Source of the DNA: Streptomyces dysideae
Lineage (GTDB): Bacteria > Actinomycetota > Actinomycetes > Streptomycetales > Streptomycetaceae
Direction: 5' to 3'
Assembly: GCF_001514305.1 (NCBI RefSeq)
Contig: NZ_KQ949105.1
Coordinates: 1 to 64,000 of the forward strand
Length of the DNA stretch: 64,000 nucleotides
Below the pieces are notes generated by a model that was given only the letters and a program-made list of their open reading frames with translations, did no database searches and was not told the origin of the DNA. The translations under genes and the position numbers were made by a program. This document shows positions 1 through 7,747 of the stretch, piece after piece (positions within the stretch are counted from its first letter, which is position 1; every line of letters begins with the position of its first letter).

Positions 1-41
1 TTCTTGCGGTTGTGGACCCTAGACAAGCCCATCATCGCAGG

Positions 42-575
42 TCACAAGGCATCTCTTCGTTCCAGGGCCAGCTCCGTTCGAACATCAGCCGGTGGATTCG
101 GGCTCAGTGGCTGCACGAATCGATCCAACCCGAGAGCATCCGGCACGAGCTCGCGGTGAAGATCCGCGGCGCGGCCTTCGACGACCCGTCCGTGCTGATC
201 CGTGAGGTCGAACGGTACCGCCAGGTGCACAGCGACCGGCTCGCGCACGGAGAAGGTGTCCAGGACGACTGTGCAGTACACCTTGCCCTCCATCGTGGGG
301 TGTTCTGGCCGCCTCCCCCAACAGCTCCGCAGCCGGCGGTGGATGGCCAACTCCGCCTCCAGTTCCGCGATCCGTTTGCGGGCTGCGGCCAGTTCGGCCT
401 GCTCGTGCGTGGGGACACCCGGCATTTGCCCGGTGTCGATCAGATGCTGGCGACGCCAGACGTATATCGTCTGCTCGCTGATGCCGAGGAGCTTCGCCAC
501 CTCCGCGACCTTCCGGCCGGACTCGACCAGATCGAGGACCCGGCGGCCGAACTCAGGTGGATAGCTGGGGGGCAT
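42..575 (-). pseudogene. IS3-family transposase remnant (OrfA joined to OrfB debris)
   Basis: Reads as the N-terminal half of an IS3-type OrfA: a helix-turn-helix with KVAEVAKLLGISEQTIYVW followed by a coiled coil rich in AARKRIAELEAELAIHRR. After about residue 80 the frame breaks. Compared with the copy at 32290-32534, one G appears to be missing near position 342, so the expected AAELLGE continues in another frame. The remaining frame picks up a piece resembling the OrfB catalytic region (KVYCTVVLDTFS). No intact OrfB with a full DDE triad is present, so the element cannot encode an active transposase. I did not identify terminal inverted repeats. Confidence 0.75.
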
Positions 576-744
576 GACGGCCTTCGGAGTCTGCTGGACC
601 GGTCAATTCTCAGCGATCCGACTCATCTCCCACCGGCATACACCCACTGCCGAAACCACCGTCACCCCGAAGTGAAAACCTCAGTAGCGCACGCGAAGCA
701 GAATCCGAGAGCGCGCTTCCGGCGGCAGCCCCAACACCTGATAC

Positions 745-784
745 GGCACCGGCGTGGGCCGTTACGGACGTCCACGCCGGTGCC
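745..784 (-). terminator. Hairpin terminator after the apoprotein gene
   Basis: A perfect 13-bp inverted repeat (GGCACCGGCGTGG at 745-757, CCACGCCGGTGCC at 772-784) with a 14-nt loop. It starts 16 bp beyond the apoprotein stop codon in the direction of its transcription. No U-tract is visible, which is common for streptomycete terminators. Confidence 0.6.
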
Positions 785-799
785 AGCCTCACCGCCAAA

Positions 800-1234
800 T
801 CATGAGAAAGAAATGGGAACGCCGTCAGGGCCGTTGCCCGACGAGTCCCCCATGCCGACGAGGCACTGCAGCGCTGCGCAGTCGACGGGGCCCCAGGCTG
901 TGCCGTCATAGAGATAGCCGGTGAACGAACTGTGTACGGTCACCTGCGTTTCCAGCTCACCGTTCGAGTCGGCGACCACCGGGATGAATCCTGCCAGGTC
1001 GCAGGCGAGCGAACCACCGTCCACCGAGGCACACTCGCCCACGTTGTATGTGGTCCCAGGCTCCAGGCCGGCCGCTGTGACCCTGACGACCGCCCCATCT
1101 GAGAGTCCCGACGACGGCGTCACGGTGGCTGTCGGGGCCGCTGCTGAGGCGGGGGTCTGAAAGCAGAAGACCGCTGCCAAACCCAGCACGGTGAGAGATC
1201 CTGCGGCTCGCGCGAGCCTTTTCCTCTGTAACAC
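800..1234 (-). CDS. ncsA: Neocarzinostatin-family enediyne apoprotein, secreted
   Basis: The 144-aa product has a signal peptide of about 31 residues: a basic N-terminus (QRKRLAR), a hydrophobic core, and cleavage after ASA. This leaves a 113-residue mature protein starting AAPTATVTPSSG, the same length and start as neocarzinostatin apoprotein as I recall it. Cysteines fall at mature positions 37, 47, 88 and 93, matching the two disulfides of that beta-sandwich fold (37-47 and 88-93). The motifs DGTAWGPVDC and GNGPDGVPISF are also shared. Known members bind the enediyne chromophore non-covalently, protect it and carry it out of the cell. Pocket residues differ: position 39 is Ser, 78 is Tyr and 98 is Gly, where I recall Trp, Phe and Ser in neocarzinostatin, while Leu45 and Phe52 are kept. 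The start is GTG with AAGGAG about 9 nt upstream. Family assignment is very secure; the bound ligand is inferred. Confidence 0.95.
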   Translation of the reverse strand: MLQRKRLARAAGSLTVLGLAAVFCFQTPASAAAPTATVTPSSGLSDGAVVRVTAAGLEPGTTYNVGECASVDGGSLACDLAGFIPVVADSNGELETQVTVHSSFTGYLYDGTAWGPVDCAALQCLVGMGDSSGNGPDGVPISFS

Positions 1235-1911
1235 TTGACGCGCTCCTTGAATGCTAGCTTCAGGGACATCCTAGGGCCGGCCCCCGAACTGCCCTAGAGA
1301 GCTGAGTAATTACGTTACGAATCACCTGCCGTTCTGTCAAATTGAACTTAGCAAAACGGAAGAAGCGTCAAGCGCTTGAGGTGCGGTACTATCTCGTCGC
1401 TTTGGGGGCGTCAATCCATCTCCTCTTCGCCTCGATTCCATAAACCCTGCATTGCCCTTGATGCGGTATGCTGCTGAAAACTGCCCGTTGGTGGTCGGTC
1501 ATAGCTGCAAAACTGTTCCATTGATTCGAGACTCGGGCCTCGGTGGAAGAGCGTAGACGTCCTCGGCGATACAACCGCCGCCCGAAAGCATCTTTTACGC
1601 CCCCGACTTGTTCGGTATCCGGCACTGCGAGGAGTCGCGCCGGTTCTGCGGCCGCAAGCGAGCCGAGGGGGAGCGTCACACCCAGGCTGTGCTCGCTCTC
1701 GGCCCGTCGCCGTGTCAGTGTTCTCTGGGTCTTTCTCCCAGAGCGGCGGGGCTGCGAGCTCACGGTGCCTATCGCTGTCGCGGCTTGACGGACGGTATGA
1801 GGAATCAGTGATTGGACGGCATGCTGTCCTGGCACTGTGCTGTTCAGAGCTTGCTGCAGGCCGTCCAGCTTGCCTGAGAGCTGGCCACTGGCTCAGGTCC
1901 AGGTTCTGGTG
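1235..1911. other. 677-bp intergenic region upstream of the apoprotein gene
   Basis: It separates the apoprotein start from the P450 stop codon. The part nearest the apoprotein (about 1260-1400) is clearly more AT-rich than its surroundings and holds a candidate promoter. Short open frames occur on both strands between 1389 and 1921, but none has a recognisable motif together with a good ribosome-binding site. I see no supported gene here. Confidence 0.5.
1312..1340 (-). promoter_or_regulatory. Candidate promoter of the apoprotein gene
   Basis: On the minus strand TTGACA (1340-1335) is followed after 17 bp by TAACGT (1317-1312). The -35 box is a perfect consensus and the -10 box is weak. It lies about 80 bp upstream of the GTG start inside an AT-rich patch, which fits a strong, separately controlled gene. 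This is inferred from sequence only. Confidence 0.4.
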
Positions 1912-3261
1912 TCAAACGTGAGAGTGGCTGCGGTATTCAATCAGACAGGGGCCTGCGGGCCTGCTCGGCCCGGGCTTCGTCGTCGGCGCTGGCGAGGGAT
2001 CGACGAGCCGCATCTCGAAGCGGCGTAGGAGCAGCGCGATGACCAAGCGCATCTCGATGTCGGCAAGGTGGCCGCCGAGGCATGTGTGGATCCCGCTGCC
2101 GAGGTTCAGCAGTCGCCCTGCGGCGCGCCCGTCAGAGTCCCGCTCGGAGGAGAAGCGCTCGGGGTCGAAGGTGTCGGGTGCGGGATAGAGGTCTGGTGAG
2201 CGGTGTGTAACCGGGGGACAGAACAAGGTGTTCCATCCTTGGGGTATCTCGTAGCCGCCGACAGTGACAGGCTCGGCCACGAATCGAGTCAGCATACTGG
2301 TGGCGGGGCGCAGGCGCTGGGCTTCGAGTAGGCAAGCGCCAAGCAGGTGCAGCCTGCGCAGGTCGGCGAGGGTCGGCAGGCTCTGATGATGGGGAAGATG
2401 TGTGTGTACCTCGTCCAGCACTCGCTTGTGATAGGTGGGGTGCTGGAGCAGCAGGACCAGCACCCAAGCCAGTTGCGCGGCTGTGGTCTCGTACGATGCG
2501 TAGCACAAGATGAGCGTGAGTCCGATTGCCGTGTCGTCATCGAACGAGGCTCCGGATGCGTCCTGGCTTAGGATGATGTGGCCGAAGTATCCGCGCCGCT
2601 CCGGGTCTGGCTCGGTCCGTGCCGCGTTGAGTTCTGATGACAGCATGGCGAAAAGGGCGCGGCGGGCACGATTGCGGCGTATCAGGCGCGGCGCGGGAAA
2701 GCGCTCCGGTAGGAAGAAGTCCATGCCGGCGGCCACGTCGAGTAAGAGAGCGCGGAACTCCTCACCGTGGCGCACACGGAATTGTGTGCCCAGGACGAGC
2801 CCGATCGCAATGTCCAGTGTGAGGCGCTCCACGTCCCGGTTGGCGTCAAACCGTCCCGAAGAGCCCAGTGCCATCGTCCAGGCGTGTATGTCCTGGGCGA
2901 CATGCGTCACCCGGTCGGATACCTGACGCCCGCGGAAGGCGGGCAGCAGTGCTGCGCGCTGCGTGAGGTAGTCGGAGGGGGCGGCGGCCTGCATGACCTC
3001 GCCGAACATCGGCCTGAGCCACTGGTAGACCGGTCGCACCGCGAGTGTGCTCTCCGGGAGCGCCAGGGCCGCTCGGCTCTCCTCGACGCCCACTACGACA
3101 GCTGCCCGCTTCGGGCCCAGACGGATGGAGAAGACCGGTCCGTGCGCCTGTTGGCCGGACCTCATCACGGCGACGGGATCGCGGAGGAACGACGCCGCAT
3201 GTCCCACCATGGGCAGAGCGCCGGGCGCGAGGGGAGGCTGAGTCGGCATCTTCTGCATCAT
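1912..3261 (-). CDS. Cytochrome P450 monooxygenase
   Basis: This 449-aa haem-thiolate oxygenase shows the I-helix motif YASYETTAAQ, the K-helix ExxR motif (EAQR), the PERF segment (FDPERFSSER), and the haem-binding loop LNLGSGIHTCLGGHLADIE with the axial cysteine near residue 394. The loop has Leu in place of the usual Phe at its first position. The start chosen (ATG, 3261) overlaps the stop of the upstream methyltransferase as ATGA, so the two are translationally coupled and probably act together. A Pro-rich N-terminus (PPLAPGALPMVGH) without a membrane anchor indicates a soluble enzyme. Within an enediyne cluster the likely role is oxidation of the core or of an attached group; the substrate cannot be read from sequence. 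Confidence 0.9.
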   Translation of the reverse strand: MMQKMPTQPPLAPGALPMVGHAASFLRDPVAVMRSGQQAHGPVFSIRLGPKRAAVVVGVEESRAALALPESTLAVRPVYQWLRPMFGEVMQAAAPSDYLTQRAALLPAFRGRQVSDRVTHVAQDIHAWTMALGSSGRFDANRDVERLTLDIAIGLVLGTQFRVRHGEEFRALLLDVAAGMDFFLPERFPAPRLIRRNRARRALFAMLSSELNAARTEPDPERRGYFGHIILSQDASGASFDDDTAIGLTLILCYASYETTAAQLAWVLVLLLQHPTYHKRVLDEVHTHLPHHQSLPTLADLRRLHLLGACLLEAQRLRPATSMLTRFVAEPVTVGGYEIPQGWNTLFCPPVTHRSPDLYPAPDTFDPERFSSERDSDGRAAGRLLNLGSGIHTCLGGHLADIEMRLVIALLLRRFEMRLVDPSPAPTTKPGPSRPAGPCLIEYRSHSHV

Positions 3262-4103
3262 CCCTTCCGGGAGACTGCGTGGGTGAACCACACGTTCCAG
3301 CGCACGGTCAGTCGTCCTTCCGCGTCGCGCACCTCCTCCATACGCTGGTACGCGGCCTCCCGTGCGGCGTCGAGCCGGTCCGGCGGGATGGCGTCGAGCA
3401 CCACCCGCCCTCCGGTCTGCCACAGCCAGTCCCACCACTGTCCGGGCTGCCTGAAGCGGAGGTCGAAGCCGGCTTCGTCTACGGTCACCTCGCTGAAGCC
3501 CGCCGAATCGACCAGACGGATCAGCGAGTTTCTGCTCCCGAAGGGCGAGTCTCCCTGCCCGGGGATGTCCGGCGGCCCGTCCGGCAGGAAGGTGAGGAGC
3601 ACGTCCGTGACATGGAAGAAGCGGGGGTCGACCGGTCCGAAGGAACTCATGGCGAGCCGGCCGCCGGGCCGCAGCAGGATGGCGTAGTTGTGCAGCGCAG
3701 TCGCCGGATCGGGGAGCATGAAGACGACGAGCCCGGCGACCACGGCGTCGAAAGAGCCCGCGGGGAAGGACGGGGACATCGCGTCCCCCTCCTCGACGGC
3801 GACCTGCCGCAACGAGCGCTCCGCCACCAGTTCGGCCGTAGCTCGGACCATGGCCGGTGAGGCGTCGATGGCCGTTACTCGCCCTTCGTCCCCCACTGTT
3901 TCGGCTGCGGGCACGGTGCACGCCCCACGCCCGCAGCCGACGTCCAGGACGTGCTGACCGCGGCCGAGCCGTGCGCTTTCTACGAGACGCTGGCCGAGCG
4001 GCGTGAAGAACTCGACTCCGGTCCTGTCGTAGGCGGGCGCCGCGCGCTCGAACACCTCAGGAACCGTGTCTCCTTCGCCGGCCTTGGAGGTTCCCTGCTG
4101 CAT
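3258..4103 (-). CDS. Class I SAM-dependent methyltransferase
   Basis: A 281-aa protein with the SAM-binding motif I (HVLDVGCGRGACTVP), the acidic end of beta-2 (VTAIDASPAMV) and motif LRPGGRLAMSSFG, as in the UbiE-like Methyltransf_11/25 families. The start at 4103 (MQQGTSKAGEG) is preferred over an upstream in-frame ATG at 4145 because GGGAAG precedes it at a workable distance and family similarity begins shortly after. It is the first gene of a two-gene unit with the P450 that overlaps its stop. O- or C-methylation of the enediyne core or a side group is plausible; the acceptor is unknown. Confidence 0.85.
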   Translation of the reverse strand: MQQGTSKAGEGDTVPEVFERAAPAYDRTGVEFFTPLGQRLVESARLGRGQHVLDVGCGRGACTVPAAETVGDEGRVTAIDASPAMVRATAELVAERSLRQVAVEEGDAMSPSFPAGSFDAVVAGLVVFMLPDPATALHNYAILLRPGGRLAMSSFGPVDPRFFHVTDVLLTFLPDGPPDIPGQGDSPFGSRNSLIRLVDSAGFSEVTVDEAGFDLRFRQPGQWWDWLWQTGGRVVLDAIPPDRLDAAREAAYQRMEEVRDAEGRLTVRWNVWFTHAVSRKG

Positions 4104-4289
4104 GGAGTGGCACTTCCCTTCGCTCGGGCACGCCGTGAAACGCATCCTTCCCCACCACGGCCGACGCTGTGTTCTTCCGTCTTGCTCGTCTGTGCCGTGC
4201 CCCAGGAGGCAATCTGGAAGTAGTGGCCCGAGCGGTCTGCTTCCTATTGTCTAGGAGCACTCCCCGTATCCCGGCGACAGGAGAAGGCA

Positions 4290-4985
4290 GTGGGCGTACT
4301 CGGCCTGCACAACGAATGTCCTCCGACCAACTACTCGACCGACGAGGCAGCGGAGATCACCGAGGGCTTGGTCGCCGACGCCGTGGCGACCGCCGCGACC
4401 CTGCGGTCTGTGCGAGACACGATGGACGCGCTGGCAGCGCTCGACGACACGGTCCGGTATGTGGTGGAGGCTTCCGGGACGGCCGTCTCGCCGACCGGTG
4501 ACGTCGACCCGGACAAGGTGACCTCCGCCATGAAGCAGGTCAGCTCGACCTATGACGCCTGCTTCCGGGCGCTGGACGGCACCGTGGGCCAGATCGATCT
4601 GGCCGTCGGCCAGTACCAGAGTCTGCAGGCGTACGCGGCGGCGGCTCTGGCCAAAGGGCGCGACGAGTGCTACGAGCAGACGCTGCGTCAGCTGGGCGAG
4701 GGCGGGTTCACCGGCATGGCGCAGGCGCGTATCTCCCGGCTGCGCAAGCTGCGGGTCAGGGTGCAGTTGCTGCAGAACATGGAGGAATACGGCCACACCA
4801 TTCTGGCCAACTATGACTTCAACGCGTTCTTCATGATGTTCATGCAGCCGATGCGTGACCTCGCCCTGGCCTCGCAGGACCTCTACAACGAAGTCGTCCG
4901 GGGCGCTTTGGTGGCCTATGACGTCCTGGTCCGTGTCTGCGACCTCAATCCGTCCGAGGCGGCTGCCGCCGGAATCAGCGAGTAA
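4290..4985 (+). CDS. Unrecognised helical protein
   Basis: A GTG start follows AGGAGAAG at good spacing, codon usage is typical of the region, and the gene is divergent from the methyltransferase. The 231-aa product has no signal peptide or clear transmembrane helix. It reads as long amphipathic helices, with Ala-rich stretches at residues 20-60, 85-125 and 140-215, and a Met/Phe-rich segment (NFNAFFMMFMQP-like, near residues 175-185) that could bind something hydrophobic. I recognise no family. Its place between tailoring genes and a VOC protein suggests a role in the cluster, but the sequence does not say which. Confidence 0.7.
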   Translation: MGVLGLHNECPPTNYSTDEAAEITEGLVADAVATAATLRSVRDTMDALAALDDTVRYVVEASGTAVSPTGDVDPDKVTSAMKQVSSTYDACFRALDGTVGQIDLAVGQYQSLQAYAAAALAKGRDECYEQTLRQLGEGGFTGMAQARISRLRKLRVRVQLLQNMEEYGHTILANYDFNAFFMMFMQPMRDLALASQDLYNEVVRGALVAYDVLVRVCDLNPSEAAAAGISE

Positions 4986-5137
4986 CTGCGTTCGGCCCGA
5001 CGAGAAGACGCCCGGCTCCCGGCGCGGAGGGAAGAGGTTCATGACTGCTTTTCTTGTGCAGCCACGGGATGCCGACCATATCGGCTAGCCTGGCAGCGTC
5101 AAAGGCCGACTGCCCTACTTTCAGTTGGAGTGCGCGC

Positions 5138-5533
5138 ATGGGCATCAGTCACATTACGCTCCTTTCTGTCCCGGTGACCGATCAGGAGGTCGCGAAAGAC
5201 TTTTACGAAAAACTGGGCTTCGAGGTCATCAACGACCACGAGATGACGCCTGAGGAGATGCCTCCAGAGCCTGGCCTGCGCTGGCTCCAGCTCGCCGCGC
5301 CGGGTGGCGGTTGTTCCATCGTCCTGGTCACCTGGGACGTCGGCGGCATGAAGCCCGGAATGCAGCAATTCTCCGTGGCCGCCGACGATGTGGCGACCCT
5401 TCACGCGGAACTTGCCGGCAAGGGACTCGAGTCGAACGGGCCTCTGATGGAAGCGCCGTGGGGATCGTTCTTCTCGATCAACGACCCTGACGGGAACCAC
5501 CTGCTGATCGTCAAGGAGCCCAAGGGCAGCTGA
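5138..5533 (+). CDS. VOC-fold (glyoxalase/bleomycin resistance-like) protein
   Basis: A 131-aa protein with two beta-alpha-beta-beta-beta modules. It opens with HITLLSVPVTDQEVAKDFYEK and ends with the family signature FFSINDPDGNHLLIVKE. ATG at 5138 is preceded by GGAG; an in-frame start at 5054 would add a sequence lacking homology. VOC members include metal-dependent dioxygenases, glyoxalases and drug-sequestering resistance proteins. In an enediyne cluster a binding or resistance role is attractive, but a catalytic one is equally possible. The second module has a Glu (KE) near the usual metal position. Confidence 0.85.
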   Translation: MGISHITLLSVPVTDQEVAKDFYEKLGFEVINDHEMTPEEMPPEPGLRWLQLAAPGGGCSIVLVTWDVGGMKPGMQQFSVAADDVATLHAELAGKGLESNGPLMEAPWGSFFSINDPDGNHLLIVKEPKGS

Positions 5534-5542
5534 TCGTGACAG

Positions 5543-5590
5543 GAACGGGCGGTGCCCGGCCGGTGACTTCCGGCCGGGCACCGCCCGTTC
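5543..5590. terminator. Bidirectional hairpin terminator
   Basis: A perfect 21-bp inverted repeat (arms 5543-5563 and 5570-5590) with a 6-nt loop. It lies exactly between the convergent stops of the VOC gene (5533) and the sulfatase-like gene (5628), so it can end transcription from both sides. Confidence 0.85.
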
Positions 5591-5627
5591 GTACGGCGGC
5601 CGGGTCGTTCAGCCGCGCACCGCGATG

Positions 5628-6944
5628 TCACGGGGCCCAACGGTCGCCGCTCGTCTCCTGTTCTTTGTCCCCACCGGCGGCAAGGGACCTCGACTGCGCA
5701 GCCGTCCAGCCGTAGACGGAGCGGGCCATGAAGGAACCCGATGATTCCTCCAGTGCGGTAAAGACCTGGGCGCGGGCCGCGTGTATCTCGGCGTAGCTCG
5801 GGTCGGTCGCGGATACACACATAGCGGCCAACTCCGCAAGGTGCCCCGCCAGTCGGTGCTCACCCCGTTCGACGAGGTCGCTCGCCCTGCGCGCCAGAAC
5901 CAGGGCTCCGCCCGCCAACTCTGCTATTTCGCCCGCCAGTTCGGCTTTGGCGGCCGGACGCAGTGCGGATGGGTCGCCGTCGTGCCAGCCCCCGTAGTAC
6001 CGCCACAGATTGCGGACGATGAACTCCGGCTCGTCATAGGTCGGGCGCAAATAGGGCTTGCTCAACAAGTCCTGGTCCGGTGCCGCCCCGCGCAGCACCT
6101 CGTCCAGGGAGGCGCCCCGGTTCATCAGCGCAAGCACCTGGTCGTGCAGCTGCTCCAGGAACATGGCCGAGGCCACGAGGGTCTCCTCGATCCGGCCGTT
6201 GCCGGCGATCGGCACACCGTGCCCGGGCAGCAGCAGTTCCGCCCCGAGATTCGCCATCCAGCGCAACGCCTGAGCCCACTCGGCAACATAGCGCTGGACC
6301 TTCTGCGGGTTGCCGGCGTTCGGCGCGTTCCAGGCGTAGAAGTCACCGCAGCACAGAATGCGGGTGTCGGGGAACCAGGCCATCGTGGCGTCGTCCGTCT
6401 CGCCCCTGCCGTGCCTGAGGCGCACCTCCACCTCGCCGACCCGCAGATCCTTCTGGTCGGTGTAGGTCTGGTCGGGACGCCGGAACACCGTGGGCCACGT
6501 CATCTTCGGCGCGCGGAATTGCCGACGGTTGATCACGGTGTTGTAGCCGGCGGTCAGCACATAGCGGTCGAATCTCCGCTGCACGGCGTCGTGCGCGATC
6601 ACCTGGGGGCCCGCGCCGTCGGTCCAGGCCCCCTCTTCGTCGAACGGGGGTGTGCCCAGGACGTGGTCGACGTGGCCGTGCGAGTAGACGATGCTGTGAA
6701 CGGGGTCCTTCGTCAACGCCCGGACCGCGGCGTGAAGGTCCCGAGCGGTATGGCGGTCGCCGGAGTCGAACAGGAGCAGGCCCTCGGACGAGCGGAAGAC
6801 GTAAACGTTGCCGGTGGCCGGCCACATCCAGACGTCGTCGGCGACCGGTCGGAGGCCCTCTTTCCGCAAAGCCCCGCTGAAGTATGCGCCCAGGTTCTCC
6901 TTGCCTGTCCAGACCCGTTCGGCGTACTGCATCAGCTCGTTCAC
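5628..6944 (-). CDS. Alkylsulfatase-like metallo-beta-lactamase-fold hydrolase
   Basis: A 438-aa protein. The MBL zinc motif HxHxDH is present as SHGHVDH (H89, H91, D93, H94), followed by HGRGETDDATMAWFP and GDFYAWNAPN. Near residues 280-315 comes a segment like the alkylsulfatase dimerisation domain (EPEFIVRNLWRYYGGWHDG), which is characteristic of the SdsA/BDS1 sulfatase lineage. Expected chemistry is hydrolysis of sulfate esters. It lacks a signal peptide. Its ATG overlaps the stop of the sulfotransferase gene (ATGA), so adding and removing sulfate appear genetically coupled. It ends at a strong bidirectional terminator, making it the last gene of the minus-strand operon. The family is confident; the substrate is inferred. 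Confidence 0.85.
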   Translation of the reverse strand: MNELMQYAERVWTGKENLGAYFSGALRKEGLRPVADDVWMWPATGNVYVFRSSEGLLLFDSGDRHTARDLHAAVRALTKDPVHSIVYSHGHVDHVLGTPPFDEEGAWTDGAGPQVIAHDAVQRRFDRYVLTAGYNTVINRRQFRAPKMTWPTVFRRPDQTYTDQKDLRVGEVEVRLRHGRGETDDATMAWFPDTRILCCGDFYAWNAPNAGNPQKVQRYVAEWAQALRWMANLGAELLLPGHGVPIAGNGRIEETLVASAMFLEQLHDQVLALMNRGASLDEVLRGAAPDQDLLSKPYLRPTYDEPEFIVRNLWRYYGGWHDGDPSALRPAAKAELAGEIAELAGGALVLARRASDLVERGEHRLAGHLAELAAMCVSATDPSYAEIHAARAQVFTALEESSGSFMARSVYGWTAAQSRSLAAGGDKEQETSGDRWAP

Positions 6945-7714
6945 GTGTCCCCTTCACCGGGCGTGTGCCACTGGGCGGTCCCTGTCGGCCGCCGCCGGCC
7001 CTCGCCCCGCGGACCGCGGAGCGGCCGCGCGGCGATTTTCCGCAGACCACGCAGGACGTGGGAGCGGGTGAAGCGCTTCCAGGCGCCGCGGTCGTTCTCA
7101 TGGGGAAAGGGCTCGTCCGGCACCGGGACGCCGAGGAATTCACAGAGGGGTTCCCATCCCTGTGTGACTTGGTATTCCAGCAGCCGATCTGGCGCTATCT
7201 CCGCTCGTACCCGCTCGATGTGCTCCTGGAAGACCGAGACCGCCGTTGCCTGATCGTCGATGGGACGGTTGCCGAAATGCCGCCGGAAGATGGCGTCGAA
7301 GACCTGCCGGAAATTCCGGAGACGCTTGTCTGCGGCCAGCAGCGGGATGCGCATGAGAGGGAGCAGGATACGCCACACAAATTCCCGGCGATACGAGACG
7401 AAGATGGTGTTCCGGCAGCTCGCGTACCATGTCTGGGGATTCCGGGTGGTGAGGATGACCTGGGCCTTGGGGTAGTAGTCGGAGAGTTCCTTCCAGTACG
7501 CCGCACCGGGCCAGTCCACCGTTGAGCGGTAGCCGTCGAAAATACGGTCCCAGTCTTGTTCGCCGCCGTGCACGACGGCTTCCCAGTCGGCCAGCCTCCG
7601 GGGATCGCGGAAGATCTCCTTGGTGTGATAAACGGGGCCGAATCCCAGGATGTCGAGGGCTTGCTTGAGCGAGGTCGTTCCGGTGCGGCCAAGACCGGCT
7701 CCGATGATGTCCAC
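6941..7714 (-). CDS. PAPS-dependent sulfotransferase (Sulfotransfer_4-like)
   Basis: A 257-aa protein with an N-terminal P-loop for the 5'-phosphosulfate of PAPS (GAGLGRTGTTSLKQAL, residues 5-20) and the second motif QVILTTRNPQTWYASC, which holds the 3'-phosphate-binding Arg. The C-terminal part has VTQGWEPLCEFLGVPVP, typical of the P-loop sulfotransferase family found in fungi and actinobacteria. It probably transfers sulfate to a hydroxyl of a small molecule in the cytoplasm. It lies 33 bp after the ABC permease and overlaps the sulfatase-like gene. The C-terminal 40 residues are Arg/Gly-rich and probably disordered. Confidence 0.88.
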   Translation of the reverse strand: MDIIGAGLGRTGTTSLKQALDILGFGPVYHTKEIFRDPRRLADWEAVVHGGEQDWDRIFDGYRSTVDWPGAAYWKELSDYYPKAQVILTTRNPQTWYASCRNTIFVSYRREFVWRILLPLMRIPLLAADKRLRNFRQVFDAIFRRHFGNRPIDDQATAVSVFQEHIERVRAEIAPDRLLEYQVTQGWEPLCEFLGVPVPDEPFPHENDRGAWKRFTRSHVLRGLRKIAARPLRGPRGEGRRRPTGTAQWHTPGEGDT

Positions 7715-7747
7715 GAAGCTGCCTCTCTTGTCGGCAAGGGTGCCTGG

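Noticed and set aside
3262..3921. Upstream extension of the first P450 frame
   Set aside because: It overlaps the methyltransferase in antisense-like composition; family similarity begins only at the PTQPPLAPG segment.
7070..7079. GAAGCGCTTC inside the sulfotransferase gene
   Set aside because: It lies in coding sequence far from a promoter and in the other half of the window; probably chance.
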